Shown: positions 1 to 7,602, numbered from the stretch's first letter. The stretch: 36,643 nucleotides of DNA from Chloroflexota bacterium (GCA_021787395.1 JAJYLZ010000034.1:1-36643); one strand, 5' to 3'. Notes: generated by a model not told the origin, from the sequence alone. Made by a program: numbers and translations.

Positions 1-183
1 CGGTCCGGCCGGGCGCGCGCCGCCGGCGCCGGCCGCCGGCACCCCGCACTCGCGGCAGAACTTGGCGCCCGGCCGCAGCGACGCGCCGCAGGCGGTGCAC
101 ACGAGGGCGAGCCGGGCCCCGCACTCGTCGCAGAACTTGGCGTCATCGGCGTTGGCGATGCCGCAGGCCGGACAGGGAACCAT
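1..183 (-). CDS. Double zinc-ribbon protein (N-terminal part, runs off the window)
   Basis: The leftward frame from ATG at 183 stays open to base 1 and gives 61 residues. It begins MVPCPACG and contains four CxxC knuckles: CPAC and CDEC form one zinc ribbon, CTAC and CREC the second, with the typical AKFC spacing. A Gly/Ala/Pro-rich linker then starts. In known families this DZANK-type double ribbon is often the N-terminal part of adenylate cyclase-like, FHA or AAA-type regulators, but the rest lies outside the window, so function cannot be named. The start is well placed because the first CxxC follows the Met by two residues. The gene is divergent from the SDR remnant on its right. Confidence 0.75.
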   Translation of the reverse strand, partial: MVPCPACGIANADDAKFCDECGARLALVCTACGASLRPGAKFCRECGVPAAGAGGARPAGP

Positions 184-316
184 GGGAGCGGCGCCTCGAG
201 TCGTTCGCAACTGGGGGTCGAGCGCCAGCGTATCGCACCGCCGACGGCGGAAGGAGGCCGGCGTGCCCGCCGCCCCGGGTACCATCGCCCGGTCCACCGC
301 TCGCAGGAGGATCCCG

Positions 317-532
317 ATGTCCGTGCCGACCGCCCGATCCGCCGGCAGGGTCGCGCTGGTCACCGGCGGCACGATCGTCCCGGCGATGTCCCAGGTTGCC
401 AACGCGGGGATCCCGCTCGGGCGCGTCGCGCAGCCGGACGATATCGCCGCGGTCATCGCCTTCCTCGCCTCGGACGAGGCTTCCCACGTCACCGGATCGG
501 CCATCGTCGTCGATGGCGGGAGGACCGCATGA
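317..532 (+). pseudogene. Short-chain dehydrogenase/reductase with its middle deleted
   Basis: The 71-residue reading frame begins with the first strand of an SDR (RVALVTGG, residues 11-18) and jumps directly into the SDR C-terminus (PLGRVAQPDDIAAVIAFLAS, then VTGSAIVVDGGRTA). Some 170 residues are missing, including the rest of the NAD(P)-binding glycine motif and the Ser-Tyr-Lys catalytic residues, so it cannot work as a dehydrogenase. The join is in frame and falls in a GGCGGC stretch, compatible with a deletion between short homologies. A good ribosome site (GCAGGAGG, 303-310), a possible -10 box TACCAT (280-285), and an ATGA overlap with the next gene are all intact. It may persist as a translated leader for the downstream dehydrogenase, or be an assembly deletion. 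Confidence 0.75.
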
Positions 533-1851
533 ACGTGCTCACCCTGCGCCGCTGGCGCGACCTCGACGCCGCCGAGCGGGACCGGATCATGGCCCGCGCC
601 ACGGCCGGCATCTTCGACCCGGGCCTCATGGCGTCGATCTCCGAGATCTACGCGGACGTGGCGGCGCGGGGCGACCAGGCCGTCGCCGACGCGACGGCGC
701 GCTTCGACAAGGTGGCGATCGCCCCCGACGAGCTGATGGTCAGCCAGGCGGCGATCGACGAGGCCCACGCCTCCATCGACCCCGCGCTGCTCGACGCGAT
801 CCGCGTGGGCATCGCGCAGGTCCGCGCCTTCAACGAGGCCCAGCTGGCGGCGATGCCCGACTGGCGCCGCGAGACCCGCCCCGGCGTCGTGGTGGGGGAG
901 CGCCACCGCCCGATCCCGTCGGCTGGCCTGTTCGTGCCGTGCGGCAAGGGCTCGTTCCCGAGCGTGCTGGTGATGATCGGCACGCCCGCCGTGGTCGCCG
1001 GCGTGCAGGAGATCACCGTGGTCGTGCCGCCGCTGCCGGGTACCGACCGGGTGGACCCGGGCGTGCTCGCCACGGCCAAGGAGCTGGGGATCGCCAGGGT
1101 CCTGCGGGCCAACGGGCCGGCCGGAGTGGCCGCGGTGGTGCTGGGCACGCAGACCGTCGGGCGGGTCGCCAAGATCGTCGGGCCCGGCTCGCCCGCGGTC
1201 ACGGCGGCGCAGATCCTGGCCCAGGTCCACGGCGTGGCGACCAACATGCTGTGCGGGCCGTCCGAGAGCCTGGTGCTCGCGGACGATTCGGCCGACATCG
1301 TGCGGCTGACCGCCGACCTGCTCAACGAGGCCGAGCACGGCGCCGACTCCGCCGCCCTGCTGGTGACCGATTCGCCCGCGCTCGTCGAGGCGGTGGACGC
1401 GGAGATGGCCCGGCAGGTGGCCGAGCTGCCCGAGCCGCGGGCGTCCTATGCGCGCTCCGCGCTGTCGGACCTCGGGGGCGCGTTCCTGTTCGACACCATC
1501 GACGAGGCGACCGCGTTCGCCGGCGACTACGCGCCGGAGCACATGCAGATCGCCACGCGCGACCCGGAGGCGACGCTGGCGAGGCTCACCTACGCGGGCG
1601 AGGTGCTGCTGGGCCAGCACTCCCCGGTGTCGGCGGCGAACTTCACGATCGGCGTGCCGGCGACGCTGCCGACGGGCGGCTTCGCGCGGATCAACGGCGG
1701 GGTCACCTCGCGGACGTTCATGACCACGGCGTCGGTCGCCAGGCTGACCGAGGACGGCCTGCGCTCGCTGGCCGCGCCCACCCTCGCCCTCGCCGACCAC
1801 GAGGGGTTCCCCGCCCACGCCAACGCCCTGCGCATCCGGGGCATGGGGTGA
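529..1851 (+). CDS. Histidinol-dehydrogenase-family NAD-dependent alcohol dehydrogenase (HisD/HpsN-like)
   Basis: The 440-residue protein is full length for the HisD fold. Family landmarks are NEAEHGADS (HisD: SQAEHGPDS), APEHMQI with the catalytic Glu-His pair, the ATLPTGG loop and the C-terminal PAHANA. By alignment from memory with E. coli HisD, zinc ligand Gln259 is Glu here, Asp360 is Asn, His262 and His419 remain, and the imidazole-recognition segment around His367 (TNHVLPT) reads VPATLPT. True HisD makes histidine from histidinol in two NAD-dependent steps; these changes and the lack of any his gene nearby argue for a paralogue oxidising another primary alcohol to an acid, as HpsN does for sulfopropanediol. 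It overlaps the SDR remnant (ATGA) and the FMN enzyme (GTGA), so the three are one transcript. Confidence 0.8.
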   Translation: MNVLTLRRWRDLDAAERDRIMARATAGIFDPGLMASISEIYADVAARGDQAVADATARFDKVAIAPDELMVSQAAIDEAHASIDPALLDAIRVGIAQVRAFNEAQLAAMPDWRRETRPGVVVGERHRPIPSAGLFVPCGKGSFPSVLVMIGTPAVVAGVQEITVVVPPLPGTDRVDPGVLATAKELGIARVLRANGPAGVAAVVLGTQTVGRVAKIVGPGSPAVTAAQILAQVHGVATNMLCGPSESLVLADDSADIVRLTADLLNEAEHGADSAALLVTDSPALVEAVDAEMARQVAELPEPRASYARSALSDLGGAFLFDTIDEATAFAGDYAPEHMQIATRDPEATLARLTYAGEVLLGQHSPVSAANFTIGVPATLPTGGFARINGGVTSRTFMTTASVARLTEDGLRSLAAPTLALADHEGFPAHANALRIRGMG

Positions 1852-2960
1852 GCGGTGCCGGCGGCGCCAGCCGCGCGGGCTGGGAGCACGCCGCCACGCC
1901 GTCCGGGGCCGACCCGATCCGGCTCGCCGACTTCGAGGCGCTCGCGCTCGCGAAGCTGCCTCCGGGCACCGGCGCCTACTACTCCGGGGCCGCCAACGAC
2001 GAGGTGACGCTGCGCGACAACACCGCGGCGTTCGACCGCTGGCGGTTCGTCCCGCGCATCGGCGTGGAGATCCGCGGCCGCGACGCGTCGGTGGACGTGC
2101 TGGGCCGACGCTGGCCGTCGCCGTTCATGGTGGCGCCGATGGCGCTGCACCGCCTCGCCGACCCCGAGGGCGAGCTGGCCGTCGCCCGGGCCTGCGCGGA
2201 GCGGGGACTGGTGTTCTGCCTGTCCACCGTGGGCTCCGCGACGATCGAGGACGTGGCGGCGACCGGGGCCGCGTGCTGGTTCCAGCTGTACCTGCTCGAC
2301 GACGAGGGGCGGAACCGCGACCTGCTGGCGCGCGCGGAGGCGTCGGGCTACGAGGCGCTCGTGTTCACGATGGACGCCCCCATCCTCGGCCGCCGCGAGC
2401 GCGACATCCGCACCGGCTTCTCGCTCCCCCCGGGCGTGACCTACGCGAACATCCGGCGGGGGGCGCTCAAGCGCGACGACACCTACGGCGACGACGAGTT
2501 CAAGCCGTCGAACACGTGGGACGACCTGGAGTGGGTCGTGGGCGCCACGCGCCTGCCCGTCGTCGTCAAGGGCGTCCTGCACCCCGCGGACGCCGTGCGG
2601 GCGCTGGACCTCGGCGCGGCCGCGGTGGACGTCTCGAACCACGGCGGGCGCCAGCTCGACCGCTCGATCGCGGCGATCGACGCGCTGCCGGCCGTGGTGG
2701 ACGCGGTGGCGGGACGCGCGCCGGTGCTCCTGGACTCCGGCGTCCGGCGCGGCACGGACGTGCTCGCGGCGCTGGCCCTGGGGGCGCGGGGCGTGATGCT
2801 GGGGCGTCCGGTCCTGTGGTCGCTGGCGTGGGGCCGCGAGGCGGGGGTCGCCCGGGCCCTCGACCTGCTCGCGGCGGAGGTGCACCTGGCGCTCGGGCTG
2901 GCGGGGCTGCGGTCGCCCGCGGAGGCCTCGCGCGAGCTGTTGGTGCACGCCCCCGGCTGA
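1848..2960 (+). CDS. FMN-dependent alpha-hydroxyacid dehydrogenase/oxidase (glycolate/lactate oxidase family)
   Basis: This 370-residue TIM-barrel flavoenzyme oxidises a 2-hydroxyacid to the 2-oxoacid. Visible family marks are GAYYSGAANDEVTLRDN near the N-terminus, MVAPMALHRL, STVGSATIEDVA, FQLYLLDD, the flavin-contacting Lys in VVVKGVL, the catalytic His and substrate Arg in SNHGGRQLD, and LLDSGVRRGTDVLAALALGA with MLGRP for phosphate binding. The length is normal. The start chosen is GTG at 1848, which overlaps the HisD-like stop as GTGA; no better start lies closer to the conserved region. Sitting directly after a HisD-like alcohol dehydrogenase, it could take the hydroxyacid made by that enzyme on to a ketoacid. 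Substrate (lactate, glycolate, mandelate, sulfolactate or other) cannot be read from the sequence. Confidence 0.88.
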   Translation: MSGAGGASRAGWEHAATPSGADPIRLADFEALALAKLPPGTGAYYSGAANDEVTLRDNTAAFDRWRFVPRIGVEIRGRDASVDVLGRRWPSPFMVAPMALHRLADPEGELAVARACAERGLVFCLSTVGSATIEDVAATGAACWFQLYLLDDEGRNRDLLARAEASGYEALVFTMDAPILGRRERDIRTGFSLPPGVTYANIRRGALKRDDTYGDDEFKPSNTWDDLEWVVGATRLPVVVKGVLHPADAVRALDLGAAAVDVSNHGGRQLDRSIAAIDALPAVVDAVAGRAPVLLDSGVRRGTDVLAALALGARGVMLGRPVLWSLAWGREAGVARALDLLAAEVHLALGLAGLRSPAEASRELLVHAPG

Positions 2961-3324
2961 CCGTCCAGGCGCCGAAGCCTCGTGCCCGGACCCGGCGCGC
3001 GGCACCGGCGTACGGCCGCGCGGCACCGGCGCGCCGCATCGTCCGACGGCGTGCGGCATCGTCCCCCGCCGTGCGCACCGTCCCCGCCGTGCGGCGGTCC
3101 GGCGGCTGGGCGCGGGAGGGATCCCCTGGCACGGGACGATTCCGGCCGCCCGCGGTCGAGGTGTCGCCCGACGGGGGACGAACCGCAGCGCACGCGCCCG
3201 ATCGAGGCGCTCGCGGGGTCGTTTCGTCCCCGCTGTCGCGACGGCGCGACGTCCGGCCCGAGGAATCGTCGCCTCGCAGGAGAACCGCGGGGGCGACCGA
3301 CCGAGCGCCTGTACCCTTGCGGGC
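2961..3324. repeat. 364-bp intergenic stretch with nested inverted repeats and short direct repeats
   Basis: No credible gene is seen here. Nested perfect inverted repeats occupy the right two-thirds: GACGATTCC at 3135-3143 pairs with GGAATCGTC at 3262-3270, and inside it GGGGACGAA at 3174-3182 pairs with TTCGTCCCC at 3223-3231. The left third has a 15-bp direct repeat, CGCGCGGCACCGGCG, at 2996-3010 and 3017-3031. The layout resembles a decayed non-autonomous palindromic element, or a long structured leader and terminator between two operons. Confidence 0.5.
3312..3317 (+). promoter_or_regulatory. Candidate -10 box of murT (leaderless type)
   Basis: TACCCT lies 7 nt before the murT ATG and no Shine-Dalgarno sequence is visible, so the transcript would start at or very near the start codon. 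The same layout recurs before several other genes in the window. No convincing -35 box is seen. Confidence 0.4.
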
Positions 3325-4770
3325 ATGACCGCGCCCCGCACCCGCCCGCGCGCCACCGTCCGCGACGCGACCGCGCTCCTCGCCGCGCGCGGGCTGACGT
3401 GGACCGTCCGCCGGCTCGGCCGGGGCGCCACGTCGCTGCCCGGCCTGGCGGCTGGCCGGCTCGCCCCGGGCATCGACGCGCGCCTCGCGGCGGACCTCCG
3501 CGGCGCCGCGCTCGTGACCGGCACCAACGGCAAGACGTCCACGGCCAAGATGCTCGCCACGATCGTCGGGGCGTCGGGCCACCCCGTCCTCGCCAACGCG
3601 TCGGGCGCCAACCTCCGCCAGTCGATCGGCACGGTGTTCGTCGGCGCCACGACGCTCCGGGGGCGCTTCCGGCGCCGCGGCACGATCGCGGTGCTGGAGG
3701 TGGACGAGGCCGCGCTGCCGCTGGTCCGGCCTGCGGTACCCGGCGGCGTGCTGCTCATGACCAACCTGTTCCGCGACCAGCTCGACCGCTTCGGCGAGAC
3801 CGACCACCTGGTGCGGCTGTGGACTGGGATGCTCGGCGGGGAGGGCGCGGGCAGCACGGTGGTCCACTGCGCGGACGACCCGCGCCTCACCAGCCTGGCG
3901 CGGATCGCGGGCGCCAACGGGGCGCGCCTGATCGCGTACGGCTTCGCGGGCGCGCCCGACCGGACCAGCGCTGCCGAGCTCACGCCCGAGCCGGTCGCGT
4001 GCCCGTCGTGCGGCTCGCAGCTCCGGCGCGCCTGGACGACCATCGGCCACCTCGGCGACTACGCCTGCGCGACCTGCGGGTTCGCGCGGCCGAGGCCGAC
4101 GGTGGAGGTGGCCATCGTGGAGCGCGAGGGCCTGACCGGCCAGCGCCTCCGGTTCGCGTGGCGGGACTCCGCGGGCGAGGCGAGCGAGGAGGTCGTGCTC
4201 CGCCTCCCGGGCCTGGGCAACGCGTACAACGCCGCCGGCGCGGTGGCCGCGGCGATCGGGCTGGGCCTCGACGCCCGCGCCAGCGTCCGCGCCCTGGCCG
4301 GGGCCGAGCCCCCCTTCGCGCGCTTCGAGCAGTTCGCGGTGGACGGGCGGACGGTCGTCCTCTCCCTGCTCAAGAACCCGGCGACGATGGCCGAGCTGAC
4401 CTCGGTCGCGCAGGGGGCGCCGATCGACCGCATGGTGGTGGCCCTCAACGACGCGTTCGCCGACGGGCGCGACGTGTCGTGGTACTGGGACTGCTCGCCG
4501 GCCGACCTCGTCGCCGGGCGGCCCTACCGCCTGACCGGCCGCCGGGCCGCCGACTTCGCGGTCCGGCTCAAGTACGCGGTGTGCGACGACCCCGCCGTCC
4601 CGCCCCCCGGCTACCTGGGGCTGGTGGACGACCCGACCGAGGCCGTGGACCGCACGATCGCCGAGGCGCCGGCAGGCGGGACGGTGCTGGTGGTGGCCAC
4701 CTACACCGCGCTGCTGGGCATCCGGGCGGCGTTCGCCGGGCGGGGCGTGCTCCCGCCGATGCCGCGATGA
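3325..4770 (+). CDS. murT: Lipid II isoglutaminyl synthase, Mur-ligase subunit MurT
   Basis: MurT is the ATP-using subunit that, with GatD, converts the alpha-carboxyl of D-glutamate in lipid II to D-isoglutamine on the inner face of the membrane. The 481 residues show the Mur ligase P-loop VTGTNGKTST (about 64-73), a Mur central domain with LEVDEAALP and MTNLFRDQLDRFGE, an inserted four-Cys zinc ribbon (CPSC ... CATC, about 226-254) characteristic of MurT, and the C-terminal DUF1727 domain with DVSWYWD (about 383-389), whose Asp is known in S. aureus MurT to complete the GatD active site. Length is normal. Its stop overlaps the gatD start as ATGA, so the two subunits are translationally coupled. 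Confidence 0.94.
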   Translation: MTAPRTRPRATVRDATALLAARGLTWTVRRLGRGATSLPGLAAGRLAPGIDARLAADLRGAALVTGTNGKTSTAKMLATIVGASGHPVLANASGANLRQSIGTVFVGATTLRGRFRRRGTIAVLEVDEAALPLVRPAVPGGVLLMTNLFRDQLDRFGETDHLVRLWTGMLGGEGAGSTVVHCADDPRLTSLARIAGANGARLIAYGFAGAPDRTSAAELTPEPVACPSCGSQLRRAWTTIGHLGDYACATCGFARPRPTVEVAIVEREGLTGQRLRFAWRDSAGEASEEVVLRLPGLGNAYNAAGAVAAAIGLGLDARASVRALAGAEPPFARFEQFAVDGRTVVLSLLKNPATMAELTSVAQGAPIDRMVVALNDAFADGRDVSWYWDCSPADLVAGRPYRLTGRRAADFAVRLKYAVCDDPAVPPPGYLGLVDDPTEAVDRTIAEAPAGGTVLVVATYTALLGIRAAFAGRGVLPPMPR

Positions 4771-4796
4771 GCGCCGCCGATGCCGCGATGAGCGCC
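4755..4796 (+). repeat. Perfect 21-bp tandem duplication across the murT-gatD junction
   Basis: Bases 4755-4775 and 4776-4796 are identical. The unit carries the last codons of murT, the ATGA overlap and the first codons of gatD, so a second in-frame ATGAGCG was created at 4788. The extra 21 bp keep the frame and add seven residues to the GatD N-terminus if translation starts at 4767. Confidence 0.9.
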
Positions 4797-5657
4797 GGCA
4801 TGCCCGACCACCTGGTCATCGCCCACCTGTTCCCCGACGCCCTCAACCTGTACGGCGACCGCGGCAACATCGACACGCTGGCGAGGCGGGCGTCCTGGCG
4901 GGGGATCGCCGTCGAGGTGCGGGGCATCGGCGCGGACGACGGGCCGAGGCTCGCGGGCGCCGACGTCATCTTCATCGGCGGCGGGGCGGACCAGCACCAG
5001 CGGGCCGTGGCGGACGAGCTCATCGCGCTGGCCGAGCCGCTGCGGCGGGCGATCGACGAGGGCGCTGCGCTGCTCGCGGTGTGCGCGGGCTACCAGAACC
5101 TGGGCCACGCCTTCCGCAGCCCGCACGTGGGCGAGATCCCGGGCCCCGGGCTCCTCGACGTCGAGACCGAGATGCCCGCCGGGGCGGAGCGGTTCGTGGG
5201 CGGGATCGCCGTCGAGCTCGAGGAGGGGTCGCCGATCGCCGCGGCCGACGGCCTGGGCCGGCGCCGGGTCGTGGGATTCGAGAACCACTCCGGAAGGACC
5301 TCCCTCGGCCCGACCATGCGGCCGCTCGGCCGCGTCCTGATCGGCCGCGGCAACGACGGCGCGTCGGGCTTCGAGGGCGCGGTGGCGATGCCGGGCGACG
5401 GCGGCCTGCGCGGCCTGCGCATCGGGACGTACCTCCACGGGCCGCTGCTGCCGCGGAACCCGCACCTCGCGGACTTCGTGCTCGCGAGCGGGCTGGGCCG
5501 TGGGGCGCCGATCGAGCTGCCGCCGCTCCCCGACGACGCGGAGTGGGACGCGCACCGCCGCTTCGCGGACGACTGGACGGCCATCCGGCCCGGCGTCTAC
5601 CGGCGCTCGCGGATCGGCCGGCTGCGCGACCGCGCGGGGGCGCTGATCGGGTTCTAG
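4767..5657 (+). CDS. gatD: Lipid II isoglutaminyl synthase, glutamine amidotransferase subunit GatD
   Basis: GatD is the CobB/CobQ-type glutaminase that releases ammonia for MurT. The 296 residues show LNLYGDRGNI, the oxyanion region IGGGADQHQ, the nucleophile elbow LAVCAGYQNLG (Cys near 106), FENHSGRTSLG and the catalytic His in GTYLHGPLLPRNPHLAD, all in usual order. The start is ambiguous because of the 21-bp duplication: ATG 4767 overlaps the murT stop and is chosen here, but ATG 4788 and ATG 4800 are in frame and closer to the conserved LVIAHLFPD. The C-terminus (RIGRLRDRAGALIG) is slightly basic. With murT it forms a two-gene operon; amidated lipid II is typical of Gram-positive-type walls. 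Confidence 0.93.
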   Translation: MSAADAAMSAGMPDHLVIAHLFPDALNLYGDRGNIDTLARRASWRGIAVEVRGIGADDGPRLAGADVIFIGGGADQHQRAVADELIALAEPLRRAIDEGAALLAVCAGYQNLGHAFRSPHVGEIPGPGLLDVETEMPAGAERFVGGIAVELEEGSPIAAADGLGRRRVVGFENHSGRTSLGPTMRPLGRVLIGRGNDGASGFEGAVAMPGDGGLRGLRIGTYLHGPLLPRNPHLADFVLASGLGRGAPIELPPLPDDAEWDAHRRFADDWTAIRPGVYRRSRIGRLRDRAGALIGF

Positions 5658-5718
5658 CCTGCCCGGCGACGGCGCGGCGGTGCCCTCGCGGCCGGCACCC
5701 CGCCTCCCGCCACCTCGC

Positions 5719-5998
5719 TCTGGACCGCGAGTCCAGACTCCCCGAGCTGCCTCGTCGAAGGCTGGACTGCCGCTCCAGACTCCCCGAGCTGCCTCGTCGA
5801 AGGCTGGACTGCCGGTCCGGCCGTCGCCTCACTCTGGACCGCGAGTCCAGACTCCCCGAGCTGCCTCGTCGAAGGCTGGACTGCCGCTCCGGCCGTCGAC
5901 CTGTCCGTGGGTCGCACCCGTCCACGAGTGTCGAAGTCTGGACTCCGGATCCGGCCGCCGACGGACGGCGACCGAAAGTCCGGACTGACGGTCCAGCC
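5719..5998. repeat. Cluster of GTCCAGA/TCTGGAC palindromic repeats between gatD and acdS
   Basis: The 453-bp gap 5658-6110 has no gene. It holds two copies of the hairpin TCTGGAC-CGCGA-GTCCAGA (5719-5737, 5833-5851) and three copies of a roughly 42-bp unit starting TCCAGACTCCCCGAGCTGCC at 5732, 5774 and 5846. The units end in CTGGACTGCCG followed by (C/G)TCC; after the second and third copies the variant CTCCGGCCGTCG or GTCCGGCCGTCG follows, and a degenerate relative (CTGGACTCCGGATCCGGCCG) lies near 5937. Everything is built from GTCCRGA half-sites facing each other, so the DNA or RNA could fold into several alternative hairpins. A possible -10 box TACCAT (6061-6066) for acdS lies just beyond it. 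Confidence 0.8.
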
Positions 5999-6110
5999 GC
6001 CCGCGCGGCGAGGCTGGCAGCCGGTGGAGAGCCGGCGTCCGTCGGCGACCGGCGCGGCAGTACCATCGCGGCCTGGCCCCACCGCCTCGACCGCCCCGGA
6101 GACCCGCCCG

Positions 6111-7138
6111 ATGCCGACGCTCGCTGACTACCCGCGCGAACCCCTCCTGTTCGGCCCGTCGCCCATCCAGCGGCTCGACCGCCTGTCGAAGCACCTCGGC
6201 GGCGCCACGATCTGGGCGAAGCGCGAGGACTGCAACTCCGGGCTCGCCTTCGGCGGCAACAAGGTGCGCAAGCTCGAGTACCTGCTGGCCGACGCCAAGG
6301 CCCAGGGCGCCGACACGCTGGTGTCGATCGGCGGGGTGCAGTCGAACCACACCCGGCAGGTGCCGCCGTGGCCGCGCACGCCGGGATGAAGTGCGTGCTC
6401 GTCCAGGAGCACTGGGTGGACTGGAACGACGTCACCTACGACCGCGTCGGCAACATCCTGATGAGCCGCCTCATGGGCGCCGACGTCCGGCTCAACCCCG
6501 CCGGCTTCTCGATCGGCTTCCGCGACTCGTGGAAGGACGCGCTGGCGTCGGTCGAGGCGGTCGGCGGCAAGCCCTACGCCATCCCCGCCGGCGCGTCGGA
6601 CCATCCGCTGGGCGGGCACGGCTTCGCCGGCTGGGCGTTCGAGGTGGCGGAGCAGGAGAAGGCGCTCGGCGTCTTCTTCGACACCATCGTCGTGTGCTCG
6701 GTTACCGGGTCCACGCAGGCGGGGGTGGTCGCCGGCTTCGCGGTGCTCGAGGACGCGGGCGGGCGCCGGCGGCGCGTCATCGGCGTCGACGGGTCGGCCA
6801 CCGTGCCGGAGACTCGCGACCAGATCCGGCGGATCGCCCAGCGGACGGCCGGGATGATCGGCTTGGAGCGCGACCTACGCGACGACGAGGTGGTCCTCGA
6901 CGACCGCTACCACGAGGGCGTGTACGGCATCCCCGGCGAGCGGACGCTCGAGGCGATGCGGCTGGTCGCGCGCCTCGAGGGGATGATCACCGACCCGGTG
7001 TACGAGGGGAAGTCGATGGCCGGGCTGATCGACCTGGTGGCGCGACGCGAGATCCCGGCGTCCTCCAACGTGCTCTACGCGCACCTCGGCGGACAGCCCG
7101 CGATCAACGGCTACGCGTCGCTGTTCGCGAACGGCTGA
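6111..7138 (+). pseudogene. acdS: 1-aminocyclopropane-1-carboxylate deaminase, one-base frameshift
   Basis: ACC deaminase is a PLP fold-type II enzyme that opens ACC to 2-oxobutyrate and ammonia. The first part (6111 to about 6360) runs from [20 protein letters not shown] through [16 protein letters not shown] (PLP Lys) to [13 protein letters not shown]; the rest continues in the +2 frame from about 6362 as [19 protein letters not shown] to the stop at 7138. One base is missing after CAGGT at 6357-6361; restoring it gives an intact protein of about 342 residues. DPVYEGKSM and YAHLGG retain the Tyr-Glu and Leu that distinguish ACC deaminase from D-cysteine desulfhydrase. No other lesion is seen, so this is either a very recent mutation or a sequencing error. 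Confidence 0.9.
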
Positions 7139-7443
7139 TCGTCGCACCTGGCCCCGGCCAGCGGCGGTCCGGCCGGGGTCCCGAAGCGGAAGCCCGCGGC
7201 GGTTCGGGGATCCCGCGGCGCTCCGGCCGGGGTCCGCGCGCTCGGGCCGGGACAGCGTCGGTCCGGTTCGGCGCCCGCGTCGGTCCGCCCGTTGAGGCGC
7301 CCGGCGAATGCACGGTGCGCCGTCAGCACGCGCCATGCGCGTGGCGAGTCGTCTGCGCGCTCGCAGGCGCTCATCACGTGGTCCAGCGCACGAGCCGGTC
7401 GCCGGACGAATGGGTCGTGCGAGGAGCGCACCGTACAGTCTCT
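7139..7443. other. GC-rich intergenic DNA with a 14-bp direct repeat
   Basis: No gene is supported between acdS and the 18-bp tandem repeat. TCCGGCCGGGGTCC occurs at 7168-7181 and again at 7222-7235, and CCCGCGGCG is also repeated nearby. Open frames here show no recognisable protein features and are products of high G+C. Confidence 0.45.
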
Positions 7444-7602
7444 GGGCGCACCACCGGCGCTGGGCGCACCACCGGCGCTGGGCGCACCACCGGCGCTGGG
7501 CGCACCACCGGCGCTGGGCGCATCACCGGCGCTGGGCGCATCACCGGCGCTGGGCGCATCACCGGCGCTGGGCGCATCACCGGCGCTGGGCGCATCACCG
7601 GG
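7444..7602. repeat. 18-bp tandem repeat, eight full copies plus a partial ninth
   Basis: The unit is GGGCGCAYCACCGGCGCT. Copies starting at 7444, 7462, 7480 and 7498 have C at position 8; copies at 7516, 7534, 7552 and 7570 and the partial copy at 7588 have T. Otherwise they are identical. Because the unit is a multiple of three without stop codons, all rightward frames and at least one leftward frame stay open, giving meaningless repeat peptides. The block lies between two convergent transcripts (acdS rightward, the ArsR operon leftward). From 7603 to 7698 nothing further is seen. Confidence 0.92.

Noticed and set aside
529..1851. Histidine-biosynthesis HisD
   Set aside because: No other his gene is adjacent and several ligand and imidazole-recognition residues differ, so only the family was named.
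1590..4043. An 817-codon leftward open frame
   Set aside because: It lies opposite three well-supported rightward genes, is Arg/Pro/Ala-rich and has no domain signatures; such frames are expected in very GC-rich DNA.
6111..7138. D-cysteine desulfhydrase instead of ACC deaminase
   Set aside because: The Tyr-Glu in DPVYEGKS and the Leu in YAHLGG are the ACC deaminase residues; desulfhydrases have polar substitutions there.
5719..7602. CRISPR-like arrays
   Set aside because: The 42-bp and 18-bp units are contiguous or irregularly spaced without unique spacers of constant length, and no cas gene is present.
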